Source: DASYKT01 sp035995185 (GTDB lineage: Bacteria > Acidobacteriota > Blastocatellia > Pyrinomonadales > Pyrinomonadaceae). From it: a DNA stretch of 64,000 bases. The stretch covers positions 1 through 64,000 of the forward strand of contig DASYKT010000060.1 in NCBI GenBank assembly GCA_035995185.1. Reading direction: 5' to 3'. Each line of letters opens with the position of its first letter. Position 1 is the stretch's first letter. Below, one piece after another: positions 43,406-50,806 of the stretch. The translations under genes were made by a program, and so were the position numbers. Under the pieces are notes generated by a model, which saw only the letters and a program-made list of their open reading frames with translations, ran no database searches and was not told where the DNA came from.

Positions 43406-43837
43406 CTAATTATTATTGCGTGAGCGTTTGTTCCGGTCCCATTTATTCCGGCCATTGTCCTGATAGCGTTGAAACGCTTCATTGTAGCCGCGCACAAAAC
43501 CTTCGCGGTAAGCGATCTGAAAGTCGGATTTGCCGCCGTGGCGCGATTGATAGCCGCGCGAAGCGATCTTATAGGTCGAATTATTTTCAGCGCTTGAATT
43601 ACGACGACCGCGGGCTTCCTGTAAACCTTTTTTCAAACCGTCCTCATAACCCTTTTGCACCGCAAAGCGGTACATTTTGCCGCCATTATTATCATAGCGG
43701 TCGTTATTATTGCGATCGTTTTGACGGTTTTGGTATTGGGCGTGGACGCTCGAACCTGAGATGAGCAAAAAGCCCACCAGTAACGAAAGTGCCAAGCCGA
43801 TGCTTTTGATGTTTTTTAGTAAATTATTTAATTTCAT
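43406..43837 (-). CDS. Small secreted basic protein rich in Asn/Arg/Tyr
   Basis: A 143-residue product from the ATG at 43837, preceded by a weak GAGAAAC. Signal peptide about 1-33 (IGLALSLLVGFLLISGSSVHAQ). An Asn/Asp-rich linker, then GYEDGLKKGLQEARGRR, KIASRGYQSRHGGKSDFQIA and YREGFVRGYNEAF, a repeated G-Y/F-x-x-G pattern as in other periplasmic proteins of Acidobacteria, then an Arg/Asn-rich tail. No known family. Confidence 0.78.
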   Translation of the reverse strand: MKLNNLLKNIKSIGLALSLLVGFLLISGSSVHAQYQNRQNDRNNNDRYDNNGGKMYRFAVQKGYEDGLKKGLQEARGRRNSSAENNSTYKIASRGYQSRHGGKSDFQIAYREGFVRGYNEAFQRYQDNGRNKWDRNKRSRNNN

Positions 43838-44025
43838 AATGGAGTTTCTCCGCTGTCTACAGCGCAAGCCTCATGCCACGGCTGGCTTTTGACGGTTCTA
43901 AAGCGGTTACGGGCTTTTAATAAATTTGTCCCGTACCAAACCCCGCTCAAATCGTATGCATTAAGACTATATGAGGATAAATAATTGAAAAAACAGGCAC
44001 TTTCGTCTGCGCGGCCTGTATGAAA

Positions 44026-44117
44026 AATAGGACACGGATCTAACGGATGAGACGGATAAACACCGATCTGAAAAATCCGCGAAAATCCGTCCGATCCGCG
44101 CAATCCGTGTCCTATTT
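44026..44117. repeat. Palindromic repeat family C, free-standing copy
   Basis: AATAGGACACGGATC ... GATCCGCGCAATCCGTGTCC TATT, an inverted repeat also nested inside the B' palindromes at 12609 and 49532. Confidence 0.85.
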
Positions 44118-44187
44118 CTGACACGTGCCGTCTCAGCTTTAGCGTGAACACTTCACCCCGGTTTTTCGTTCATAATAGTGAACCCTG

Positions 44188-45300
44188 ATGATCGAAGTTA
44201 TTACTAACGCATCTCAACTTACCGTCGGTTGGCTGACCGGGACGCTGCGCGCGAACGGCCATCTGAGGCAGGGAAGCGTGACAAAAATTTCCATCGAAAC
44301 CTTCCGGAGTTTTTTCGCGGATTTCTACCGCATTGGAATTACATATTCGGATGATGCGCAGCCCGCGCTTCCTTTACAAATGATCCTGAAAGTTTCGCTC
44401 GCCGATACCGCTAATAACGAACAAGTGCTGGAAATGGGGCGGGCGGAAGTTTTCGCGTATCGAAAGCTCCAGGCGGAGATGCCGGTGCGGTTGGTCCCGC
44501 GCTGTTTTGACACGGGCGTCGATGAAAAAACCGGCCGCTCGCATCTGCTGCTCGAAGACCTTTCGGCCACGCACGTTTGCGGCAACACCAAAGAAAATAT
44601 TGCTGTCCGGCAGTGGGAACGCGCGGTCGAAACACTGGCGGAATTTCATGCGTTCTGGTGGGAAAACGAAGCGCTCGGGCAGATCGGGCAGCTGCTCGCC
44701 GTCGCGGACATCGACAATATCGAAGCGCGGATGAAAAACGACCTGCCAAAATTTTTTGCCGAGATGGATGAGGAGATAACGCCCGCCATCCGCACCGTAT
44801 ATGAAAAAGCGCTCGCCTTCCTGCCCGGTTTCTGGCGTGAGCGTTATGCGGGGCGCAGGCGAAACACGCTTATCCACGGCGACGCTCATTCGTGGAATTT
44901 TCTTTTTCCCTGCGAAGATAACGGCCGCGCTTATATGATCGACCTGGCGACGCTGCGCGTGCGCCCGCCGACCAACGACCTGGCTTACCTGATGGCGCTG
45001 AAATGGAAACCCGATAGCCGCGCGCGGTTAGAAATTCCTCTGCTGCGGCACTATCATTCGGCGCTGGCAGAGCACGGTGTCAAACAATATTCGTGGGAAG
45101 ATTGTTTGCTTAATTACCGCTATTCCGTACTGACGCACCTGTTCACGCCGGTCGGGCAAGCGAGTGGTGAATTTCTCTCGCCTGATATCTGGCAGGCAAA
45201 TTTCCGCCGCATCACCGCCGCCTGTGAAGACCTCGATTGCGAAGAACTGCTGGGTGCGAAGTCAGTACCGGGCACGAAGTCAGTACTGGGAACGCAGTGA
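44188..45300 (+). CDS. Phosphotransferase-family (aminoglycoside/choline kinase-like) protein
   Basis: A 370-residue product. The kinase-like fold shows KVSLADTANNEQVLEMGRAE (N-lobe) and the Brenner motif HGDAHSWNFLF, then YMIDLATLRVRPPTNDLAYL (DxD-type). It resembles ecdysteroid-kinase/APH-like proteins (DUF1679-like) that phosphorylate small molecules. The last ~15 residues (SVPGTKSVLGTQ) are translated from family A repeat sequence, so the stop codon is supplied by an inserted repeat; the native end is likely near LLGAK. No clear ribosome-binding site, so the start is uncertain. Confidence 0.82.
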   Translation: MIEVITNASQLTVGWLTGTLRANGHLRQGSVTKISIETFRSFFADFYRIGITYSDDAQPALPLQMILKVSLADTANNEQVLEMGRAEVFAYRKLQAEMPVRLVPRCFDTGVDEKTGRSHLLLEDLSATHVCGNTKENIAVRQWERAVETLAEFHAFWWENEALGQIGQLLAVADIDNIEARMKNDLPKFFAEMDEEITPAIRTVYEKALAFLPGFWRERYAGRRRNTLIHGDAHSWNFLFPCEDNGRAYMIDLATLRVRPPTNDLAYLMALKWKPDSRARLEIPLLRHYHSALAEHGVKQYSWEDCLLNYRYSVLTHLFTPVGQASGEFLSPDIWQANFRRITAACEDLDCEELLGAKSVPGTKSVLGTQ

Positions 45301-45605
45301 CCGGATTTTGGTCTCCGTAGGAGACTTATTCAATAGCGTCGGGTGCAACCCGACGTAAAACATTAACCGATGATCTGTCCCTGAAAGGGACGCATTCCCG
45401 ACGACTCCATAGGATTCAACAAAAAAAATATCTTGGAGAGTAATCATGCGTCCCTTTCAGGGACATAACGTGGTTGCTATCATGGACGTCGGGTTGCACC
45501 CGACGCTATTAAATTTGTCTCCTACGGAGACCAAAAATCCAAAATCCAAAACCCGGTCACTCTCTCACCCCTCCTCGGGCAGGGGGAGTTTCGGTACTGA
45601 CTTTT
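45255..45605. repeat. Composite repeat: split family A around a family F unit
   Basis: Outer halves are AAGTCAGTACCGGG...AACGCAGTGACCGG (45255-45303) and CCGGTCACTC...GGTACTGACTTTT (45553-45605). The centre (45311-45531) is a full family F palindrome: GTCTCCGTAGGAGAC, AATAGCGTCGGGTGCAACCC, CCCTGAAAGGGACGCAT and its mirror. It looks like an F unit inserted in an A unit. Confidence 0.8.
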
Positions 45606-45609
45606 TGAT

Positions 45610-46680
45610 TTACCCGGCCGTTTTTGCTTCTGCGGCAGCAGTAGGCACAAATAGCGGGTGAGTTTCATGGGCGAATTTTATCGCCCGCATGGCATGCAGG
45701 TTCCACGGCAGCTTCGCCGGGTAAGTCGCCTTCAGCATGTAACCGAGCCCCATTTCAAACGCCGTGCCCGCCCAGTTTTTCAGATTGCCTTCCGTGCGTT
45801 CAAACCACTCGTGGGTGGGAGTGTTCTCGTTGACCTCCTTGGCGCCGTCGTCGTTGCAGACCAGGAGGTGGCCGGGCGCATAGGCGGCCGCGCGCTCTTT
45901 GGCATACTTGATAAATTGGCGATAGTTGCCGTCTTCGTTCCATTGGCCGAAATGAAAATCGAAATGAGTGGTCGGCACATTTTCACAGGTGATCTTTTCG
46001 TTCTGCGCTAGGGTGCCGCTGCTGGTGCAGACGTGAATGTCGCTGCCCACGGTTTGTTTGAGAAAGTTTTCAGTCTGCTGCATCCAGGTAGTGAGGTTCC
46101 AATTATCCTGCACCTGGGTTGGCGGCGTGTTGGCCGGGACGAGGGCGCCGTCCATCCGCACTTCGTTGCATAGCTCCCAGATGATGTTGGGCTTCTTCTT
46201 TAATTTGTTCCCGACGGCGGTGATGAGCTGTTTTTGCAGCGTCTTGTTAGGATCGCCCCCGGCGGGCGTAAAGAAATCGCGCAGCCGTTTGCGCAGCGCC
46301 ACGCCGCCGGCCTCGTAGTTAATGCCGAACGGATTATGGGGCGGCGCCTGGCCCTGGTCCTGGATGGCGTGATAGTGAAACAGGCACACCTGAACGAGAA
46401 AATTCTTTTTGTGGGCTTCGTCGGCGAGCGTGGAGAGGTTTTCGAGAAAAGCCTGGTTGATCGTTTTGTCCTGCTGGTAAAGCGGCACGAAACGGTCGGG
46501 AGTGACCTCGTTTAACCCGTTGGAAAAAATGACGACCTTGACCAGGTTGAAGGGATAATTTTCCTCATCCAGGTATTGAAAAAAGTTGCGCTTGTCGCTG
46601 TTAGTGGCGCCCAGTCTATTGTCAGAAGCGAGCCCGAATGCGTTAAAGCCGATCAGGCGAGCGGGTAGTTGAAATGGCAT
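45610..46680 (-). CDS. GH-A clan-like glycoside hydrolase fold protein
   Basis: A 356-residue product, AAGGAG site 11 bases before the ATG, no signal peptide. The TIM-barrel pattern has FNLVKVVIFSNGLNEV, FLVQVCLFHYHAIQ, IIWELCNEVRMDG (NE pair fits the acid/base position of clan GH-A) and DIHVCTSSGTLAQN. A GHLLVCNDDGAKEVNE stretch may give the nucleophile region. It would cleave a beta-glycosidic bond, but substrate and activity are unproven. It is cytoplasmic by sequence. Family is unclear, close to GH5-like cellulases. Confidence 0.65.
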   Translation of the reverse strand: MPFQLPARLIGFNAFGLASDNRLGATNSDKRNFFQYLDEENYPFNLVKVVIFSNGLNEVTPDRFVPLYQQDKTINQAFLENLSTLADEAHKKNFLVQVCLFHYHAIQDQGQAPPHNPFGINYEAGGVALRKRLRDFFTPAGGDPNKTLQKQLITAVGNKLKKKPNIIWELCNEVRMDGALVPANTPPTQVQDNWNLTTWMQQTENFLKQTVGSDIHVCTSSGTLAQNEKITCENVPTTHFDFHFGQWNEDGNYRQFIKYAKERAAAYAPGHLLVCNDDGAKEVNENTPTHEWFERTEGNLKNWAGTAFEMGLGYMLKATYPAKLPWNLHAMRAIKFAHETHPLFVPTAAAEAKTAG

Positions 46681-46858
46681 AAATATGAAGATCTCCTTAT
46701 GGGAATTTTGGTTTAAATTTATTCAGGGGGCCCTCTAAAAAAACAATGCCGCAGGGAAACGCATCGCTCGAGATCCTTAACCACAGGGAGTGGGAATCCG
46801 TCTTAGGGGAGGATATTTATAACCCGATTCCCATCGGCGTGTCAAATGTGCCTGTAAA

Positions 46859-46973
46859 CCTGGGAGCGCCGGCATCTTGCCGGCAAAGATCGCGCAGCGA
46901 TCTAAATGTCTTTATTTACAAACTTTTTAGCGCGACAAATCGCGCTTGCCGGCAAGATGCTGGCGCTCCCAGG
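46859..46973. repeat. Palindromic repeat family B'
   Basis: Arms CCTGGGAGCGCCGGCATCTT and complement; centre TCGCGCAGCGATC and AT-rich, without a family C core. Lies directly upstream of the SH3 gene. Confidence 0.85.
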
Positions 46974-47049
46974 TTTACCTGCCGCGAAACGTTTTTGGCT
47001 GGTTTTCATAATATTTAGAAGTAATAGTAAAGGAGAACTCCCATTCTTT

Positions 47050-47544
47050 ATGTTAGACAATGCCAAGATAAGTGAAGATCAGGTCGAGGTCATCGCGGAA
47101 GCGGTGGCCAGGAGAAGCTGGTGGAAAAATCCGGCCCTTTATATTCCGGTGATCACTGCCGTGCTGGGCAGCCCGGTGGTGCTGGCGCTGCTGCCTGCAA
47201 AGGTTGAGACCGCGGAGCCAAAAAACACCGCGCCGCAGCAATTCGCGCAGAAAGCCGAAAGAAGAGGTTATGACGGGACGTGGCAATCGCGCCGGAATGA
47301 GCCCAAAACGGCCACGGTGGTCATGGCTTCGGACCTGCGGAAAGGGCCTAACCTTAAGAAAAACCCGGTGATACATCTCGCCGAAGGCGCCAAGCTGGTT
47401 TATAAGAACTGCAATCGCTATCCGGAAATGGTAGACGAGATGGAAGGGAAATGGTGCGAAGGGACTTACCTGGACAAAGCCGGCAAGCCGCATCACGGTT
47501 GGATATTTACCGCCTATCTGCACACCGATACGGAAGAATCCTGA
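47050..47544 (+). CDS. Single-pass membrane protein with a bacterial SH3-like domain, paralogue 1
   Basis: A 164-residue product from the ATG at 47050 after AAAGGAG; 48 upstream in-frame codons are repeat-derived. One membrane segment at about 27-50 (WWKNPALYIPVITAVLGSPV). The C-terminal ~85 residues are an SH3-like domain: VVMASDLRKGPNLKKNPVIH, LAEGAKLVYKNCN, GKWCEGTYLDKAGKPHHGWI. Such domains bind cell-wall or peptide ligands. It is paired with a paralogue 292 bases downstream. Confidence 0.83.
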   Translation: MLDNAKISEDQVEVIAEAVARRSWWKNPALYIPVITAVLGSPVVLALLPAKVETAEPKNTAPQQFAQKAERRGYDGTWQSRRNEPKTATVVMASDLRKGPNLKKNPVIHLAEGAKLVYKNCNRYPEMVDEMEGKWCEGTYLDKAGKPHHGWIFTAYLHTDTEES

Positions 47545-47576
47545 AGCTCGCGTCAGATCCGGCCATAATACCATGA

Positions 47577-47683
47577 GGTCAGTACCGGGAACGCAGTGAC
47601 CGGCTAAATGAGCGCAGTGAAAAACTAACGGATATCGAGCGCATCGGAAAAGAAGCCGGTCACTGCGTTCCCGGTGCTGACTT
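47577..47683. repeat. Palindromic repeat family A
   Basis: Arms GGTCAGTACCGGGAACGCAG, TGACCGG and complement, around AATGAGCGCAGTGAAAAACT. Separates the two SH3 genes. Confidence 0.85.
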
Positions 47684-47836
47684 CATACTCACCGAGGCAG
47701 TGAGACGTAAATATCAATATTTTGGCAAAAAACATGGGAAAAATCGTCTATAATATAACTTAAGATCCTACAAAATTTATTTACAACTTTGCCTGATGTT
47801 TAGGTAATATATTTAGCAAAAAGGAATCCCCCAATT

Positions 47837-48379
47837 ATGAGTGACGATCATAAACCGAGCCCTAAAGAAGCCGAGGAAATAGAGCACAAGGCCGCCGCGC
47901 CCGTATCTGAAGAAGAGGAAGAGGCCCAAAAGACCCCTTGGTGGAAAAAGCTGAGCGTGACGATCCCGGCCATCACCGGGCTGCTGGTGGCGCTGACGCC
48001 GCTGGTCGTACTGCTGATGCCCGCGCAGCATAAACCGGAGACGCCCAAGGCAGAGCCGACACCGATATATTTGATGCAGCCCGTCCAGGCCGCTACCCCG
48101 GTGCCGACCGCACCGCCGCGCCGCAATAATCGCCCCTACATGGCGACGGTCAGCACGCCGGCCGGATTGTATATGCGTTCGGGGCCGAACGAAAAAACCA
48201 ATCCGATAATAAAATTGGAACAGGGCTCGCAGGTCAAAGTCTCAAACTGCCGCACCACCGTCTACATCGGCGAAGTCGAAGGCCAATGGTGCCAGGCCAG
48301 CTACAAAGACACCGAAGGCAATTCGCACCGCGGCTGGATGTTCAACGCATTCCTGATCGAAGATTCGGATGAATCGTAG
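47837..48379 (+). CDS. Single-pass membrane protein with a bacterial SH3-like domain, paralogue 2
   Basis: A 180-residue product. The acidic N-terminal tail (EEEEEAQKTPWWKK) precedes a membrane segment (LSVTIPAITGLLVALTPLVV, then LLM), a Pro-rich linker and an SH3-like domain: VSTPAGLYMRSGPNEKTNPI, IKLEQGSQVKVSNCR, GQWCQASYKDTEGNSHRGWM. Same layout as the gene at 47050, more diverged in the cytoplasmic part. A TATAAT word near 47749 could serve as a -10 box. Confidence 0.83.
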   Translation: MSDDHKPSPKEAEEIEHKAAAPVSEEEEEAQKTPWWKKLSVTIPAITGLLVALTPLVVLLMPAQHKPETPKAEPTPIYLMQPVQAATPVPTAPPRRNNRPYMATVSTPAGLYMRSGPNEKTNPIIKLEQGSQVKVSNCRTTVYIGEVEGQWCQASYKDTEGNSHRGWMFNAFLIEDSDES

Positions 48380-48442
48380 ACAGTGAGCGGTAAGCAGTAA
48401 GCAGTAAGTAGTAAGCGCTATCTGTATCCGCAACGGGTTTTT

Positions 48443-48625
48443 GTCTCCGGAGGAGACTTATTCAATAGCGTCGGGTGAAACCCGACGTAACCTGTTAACC
48501 AGGATCTGTCCCTGAAAGGGACGCATATATTTGGAGGTAATTCGTCACCTCCGGCGACGTGTTGCGCTTGTTACCAGAGACGCCGGGTTTCACCCGACGC
48601 TATTAAATTTGTCTCCTGCGGAGAC
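48443..48625. repeat. Family F palindrome (RAYT-linked)
   Basis: GTCTCCGGAGGAGAC, AATAGCGTCGGGTGAAACCC, CCCTGAAAGGGACGCATA on the left; CGCCGGGTTTCACCCGACGC, TATTAAA, GTCTCCTGCGGAGAC on the right. Right inner part degenerate. No transposase. A CCCTAAT tandem follows (about 48636-48670). Confidence 0.85.
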
Positions 48626-48670
48626 AGGGCACAAATCCCTAATCCCTAATCCCTAATCCCCAATCCCCAA

Positions 48671-49399
48671 TTACGCCTTACTCCATTCGTATTTTTCCGT
48701 CACGAACATATCGCCTTGGGAGAAATGCACGGTGATAGTGCGAAAGGTAGGAAGGTTGGTTTTTTTATCGATCCATAGTTCGACGTCGCCGGCGTTCTTT
48801 TCATTTTCCACGCCCAGTTTGTAAAACACCACGATCAATTTTTTGTCTTTCTGTTTTAGCTCGGCGGTGGCCAGCGGTGAATCGGGCGGATTTTCTTTGG
48901 CGTAGGCCGCGTCTTGCACCACGAGCCATTGGTACACGGAGCCATCGATGCGGTCGGGAGGTTTATTGCCCGTCAGGCGAGCGATATTGTGCATCAAACC
49001 CATCCGCGACATTCCGATCAGTATGCCGGGACGCAACCCGGCGGGCGCGTCCATCTCGAAGGGAGATTTCTCGCTGCCACTATTGCCGCCGCGCAGCTTT
49101 GCGCCGTCGCAAAGAAGAAAAAGCTTGTGATCTTTGCCCAGGAATTTTCCCGACGTGCGGTAATCCATCACGTTGCCCTTTTTAAACAGGATCTCGCCTT
49201 CAAAAGTGCCGGTGACGGCGCCGGTCGCTTCGATGCGGAATTTTACGCGCCGGTTTTTTATCTTCATCAAATTGGCCTCCATTTTATCGAAGACCTCTTT
49301 CGGTGAACGGTAATCGTCGGCGACGATCGTGGATGCTGATAATGTTAGTAACGTGAGCAGTATGAAAAGGCCGCTCAAACGGCGTATCAATGCGGACAT
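48671..49399 (-). CDS. LolA-like periplasmic outer-membrane lipoprotein-sorting fold protein
   Basis: A 242-residue product after AAGGAGG. Signal peptide about 1-27 (LFILLTLLTLSASTIVA). LolA-like features: SPKEVFDKMEANLMKIKNRR, GTFEGEILFKKGNVMDYRTS, LFLLCDGAKLRGG, IVVFYKLGVENEKNAGDVEL, WIDKKTNLPTFRTITVHF. LolA/LolB-fold proteins carry lipid groups through the periplasm; this one is probably not LolA itself but a DUF2092/sorting-like relative. Monocistronic. Confidence 0.7.
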   Translation of the reverse strand: MSALIRRLSGLFILLTLLTLSASTIVADDYRSPKEVFDKMEANLMKIKNRRVKFRIEATGAVTGTFEGEILFKKGNVMDYRTSGKFLGKDHKLFLLCDGAKLRGGNSGSEKSPFEMDAPAGLRPGILIGMSRMGLMHNIARLTGNKPPDRIDGSVYQWLVVQDAAYAKENPPDSPLATAELKQKDKKLIVVFYKLGVENEKNAGDVELWIDKKTNLPTFRTITVHFSQGDMFVTEKYEWSKA

Positions 49400-49531
49400 C
49401 GTTTTACCTCCTTGAAAAAAATTCTATACAGGAATTATAAACAATCGGGCGAAGAAAAGTTAATAATAAAGAATTCTGATAGTGGGTCAGTTTGATATTT
49501 AATAAGCGGACATTAGAAATGCGCCCGTAAA

Positions 49532-49719
49532 CCTGGGAGCGCCGGCATCTTGCCGGCACGGACGCGCAAGGTTCGAAATAGGACACAGATGGCACGGGAT
49601 TAAACTGATCAAAACCGATCTGAAAATCCGTGCAGATCTGTCTTATCCGTCAGATCCGTGTCCCATTGATTTTTAGGCTTACGATACAGCCTTGCCGGCA
49701 AGATGCCGGCGCTCCCAGG
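49532..49719. repeat. Nested palindrome: family C inside family B'
   Basis: Outer arms CCTGGGAGCGCCGGCATCTT and complement; inner family C arms AATAGGACACAGATGGCACG and complement (49577-49667). It matches 12609-12796 in design. Confidence 0.85.
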
Positions 49720-49735
49720 AAGAGCGGGTGAGGTC

Positions 49736-50056
49736 TCACGCCGTCTCTTCCCAAAACAGAACGCGGACCGTTTCGCTCAGCGCGGAAGGTCGATGGCAGT
49801 CTGCACAGCCTGCGGGGATATGGATGAGATCGCCCGGGTGATAGATCACATCGGCGCCGTTCTCAAATTCAATGCGCAGTTCACCCGCGAGGACGGTGCC
49901 GCGATGGCCGCGTTCGCACCACTCGGGATGCTCAAGGTCAGGGCCGAACTCGAGCAGCCTCGCCCTCCGTCCGTCCGCTTCGCACAGCTTGAAACGCGCG
50001 CCGCCAGGCGTCTGCTGCCAATCGATCTCTTCAAAGGATGCGCGGTAATTTTTCAT
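49736..50056 (-). CDS. Small cupin-domain protein
   Basis: A 106-residue product from the ATG at 50056. Cupin pattern: LEHPEWCERGHRGTVLAGEL (motif 1 region, ECRKGHxG-type with His), IEFENGADVIYHPGDLIHIPA (motif 2, G-D-L-I-H). Probably binds a metal or small ligand. Upstream ATG at 50110 would add 18 residues of low-complexity Lys-rich sequence. Cytoplasmic. Confidence 0.82.
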   Translation of the reverse strand: MKNYRASFEEIDWQQTPGGARFKLCEADGRRARLLEFGPDLEHPEWCERGHRGTVLAGELRIEFENGADVIYHPGDLIHIPAGCADCHRPSALSETVRVLFWEETA

Positions 50057-50258
50057 TCGAAAATATTTCTTTTTAATTAGCGTAAGATTTTGCTTTATTT
50101 TGCCATACATAAATAGAAGCCGCGAAATTTTCCCAAAAAACGCCTATCGCGGGATTGATGCGTTTTTACCGAAATCACCGGTTTTTGGCGCGGCAGTGTT
50201 GCTGTAAAACATTACTGAGCCATGATTTGAAAGCCTTGCGATATTTTTCGCAAAACGC

Positions 50259-50287
50259 TTGACAGCGGCGATCAACGGGCGAATTAT
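50259..50287 (+). promoter_or_regulatory. Sigma-70-like promoter for the 50.4-53.1 kb operon
   Basis: TTGACA (50259-50264) and AATTAT (50282-50287) with 17-base spacing, about 90 bases before the first gene. Confidence 0.5.
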
Positions 50288-50374
50288 CGCCCACACTCTC
50301 AAGCCGGGCACAAACACTTTTAAGCTGCAATCGCAGCAGCTTCTCATTATCAAGGGGAATTTTTTATCTTGCGG

Positions 50375-50794
50375 ATGTTTTTTGAGTACACGCTCGCGAT
50401 TCATCCGTCCACAGGAGTTATTGAGAATATGAAAAAGAAACCGAATACCCAAGATCAGTTTTTATGTCCAAAAGGTGAAAAGGTAACGTTCACTTTTACC
50501 ACTAATAACGGCATCACTTTTCTTGTCACGCGCGAATTCGAAAACGGCGCGACGACAGATCCCGATATCGCGGACGGGAAATTATCATTTCGCATAAGCG
50601 CCGATCCCGCTTTGGATGAGTTCACCACCGCTTCCAGCGTGCTGGTCATGATCACTTATGAATTCAACGCGCCCGGCTCGTATGACGTGAAAATCACCGG
50701 CAGCCAGGGCGGGCTGTTCAAACGCAATATCAGCCATGATGTTGCTTTTAATAACCGAGCCGAGCGTACATATCGCTTTTTTCTTGACAACTAA
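50375..50794 (+). CDS. Hypothetical protein, first gene of an operon
   Basis: A 139-residue product from an ATG (TTG two codons earlier also possible; both follow CAAGGGGAA). No signal peptide in this frame; internal ATG at 50429 is a further option. It is strand-rich: VTFTFTTNNGITFLVTREFE, ASSVLVMITYEFNAPGSYDV, KITGSQGGL, a PKD- or Ig-like beta pattern. The next gene begins 12 bases after its stop, so they are cotranscribed. No family recognised. Confidence 0.7.
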   Translation: MFFEYTLAIHPSTGVIENMKKKPNTQDQFLCPKGEKVTFTFTTNNGITFLVTREFENGATTDPDIADGKLSFRISADPALDEFTTASSVLVMITYEFNAPGSYDVKITGSQGGLFKRNISHDVAFNNRAERTYRFFLDN

Positions 50795-50806
50795 CGGGGA
50801 AAATTT

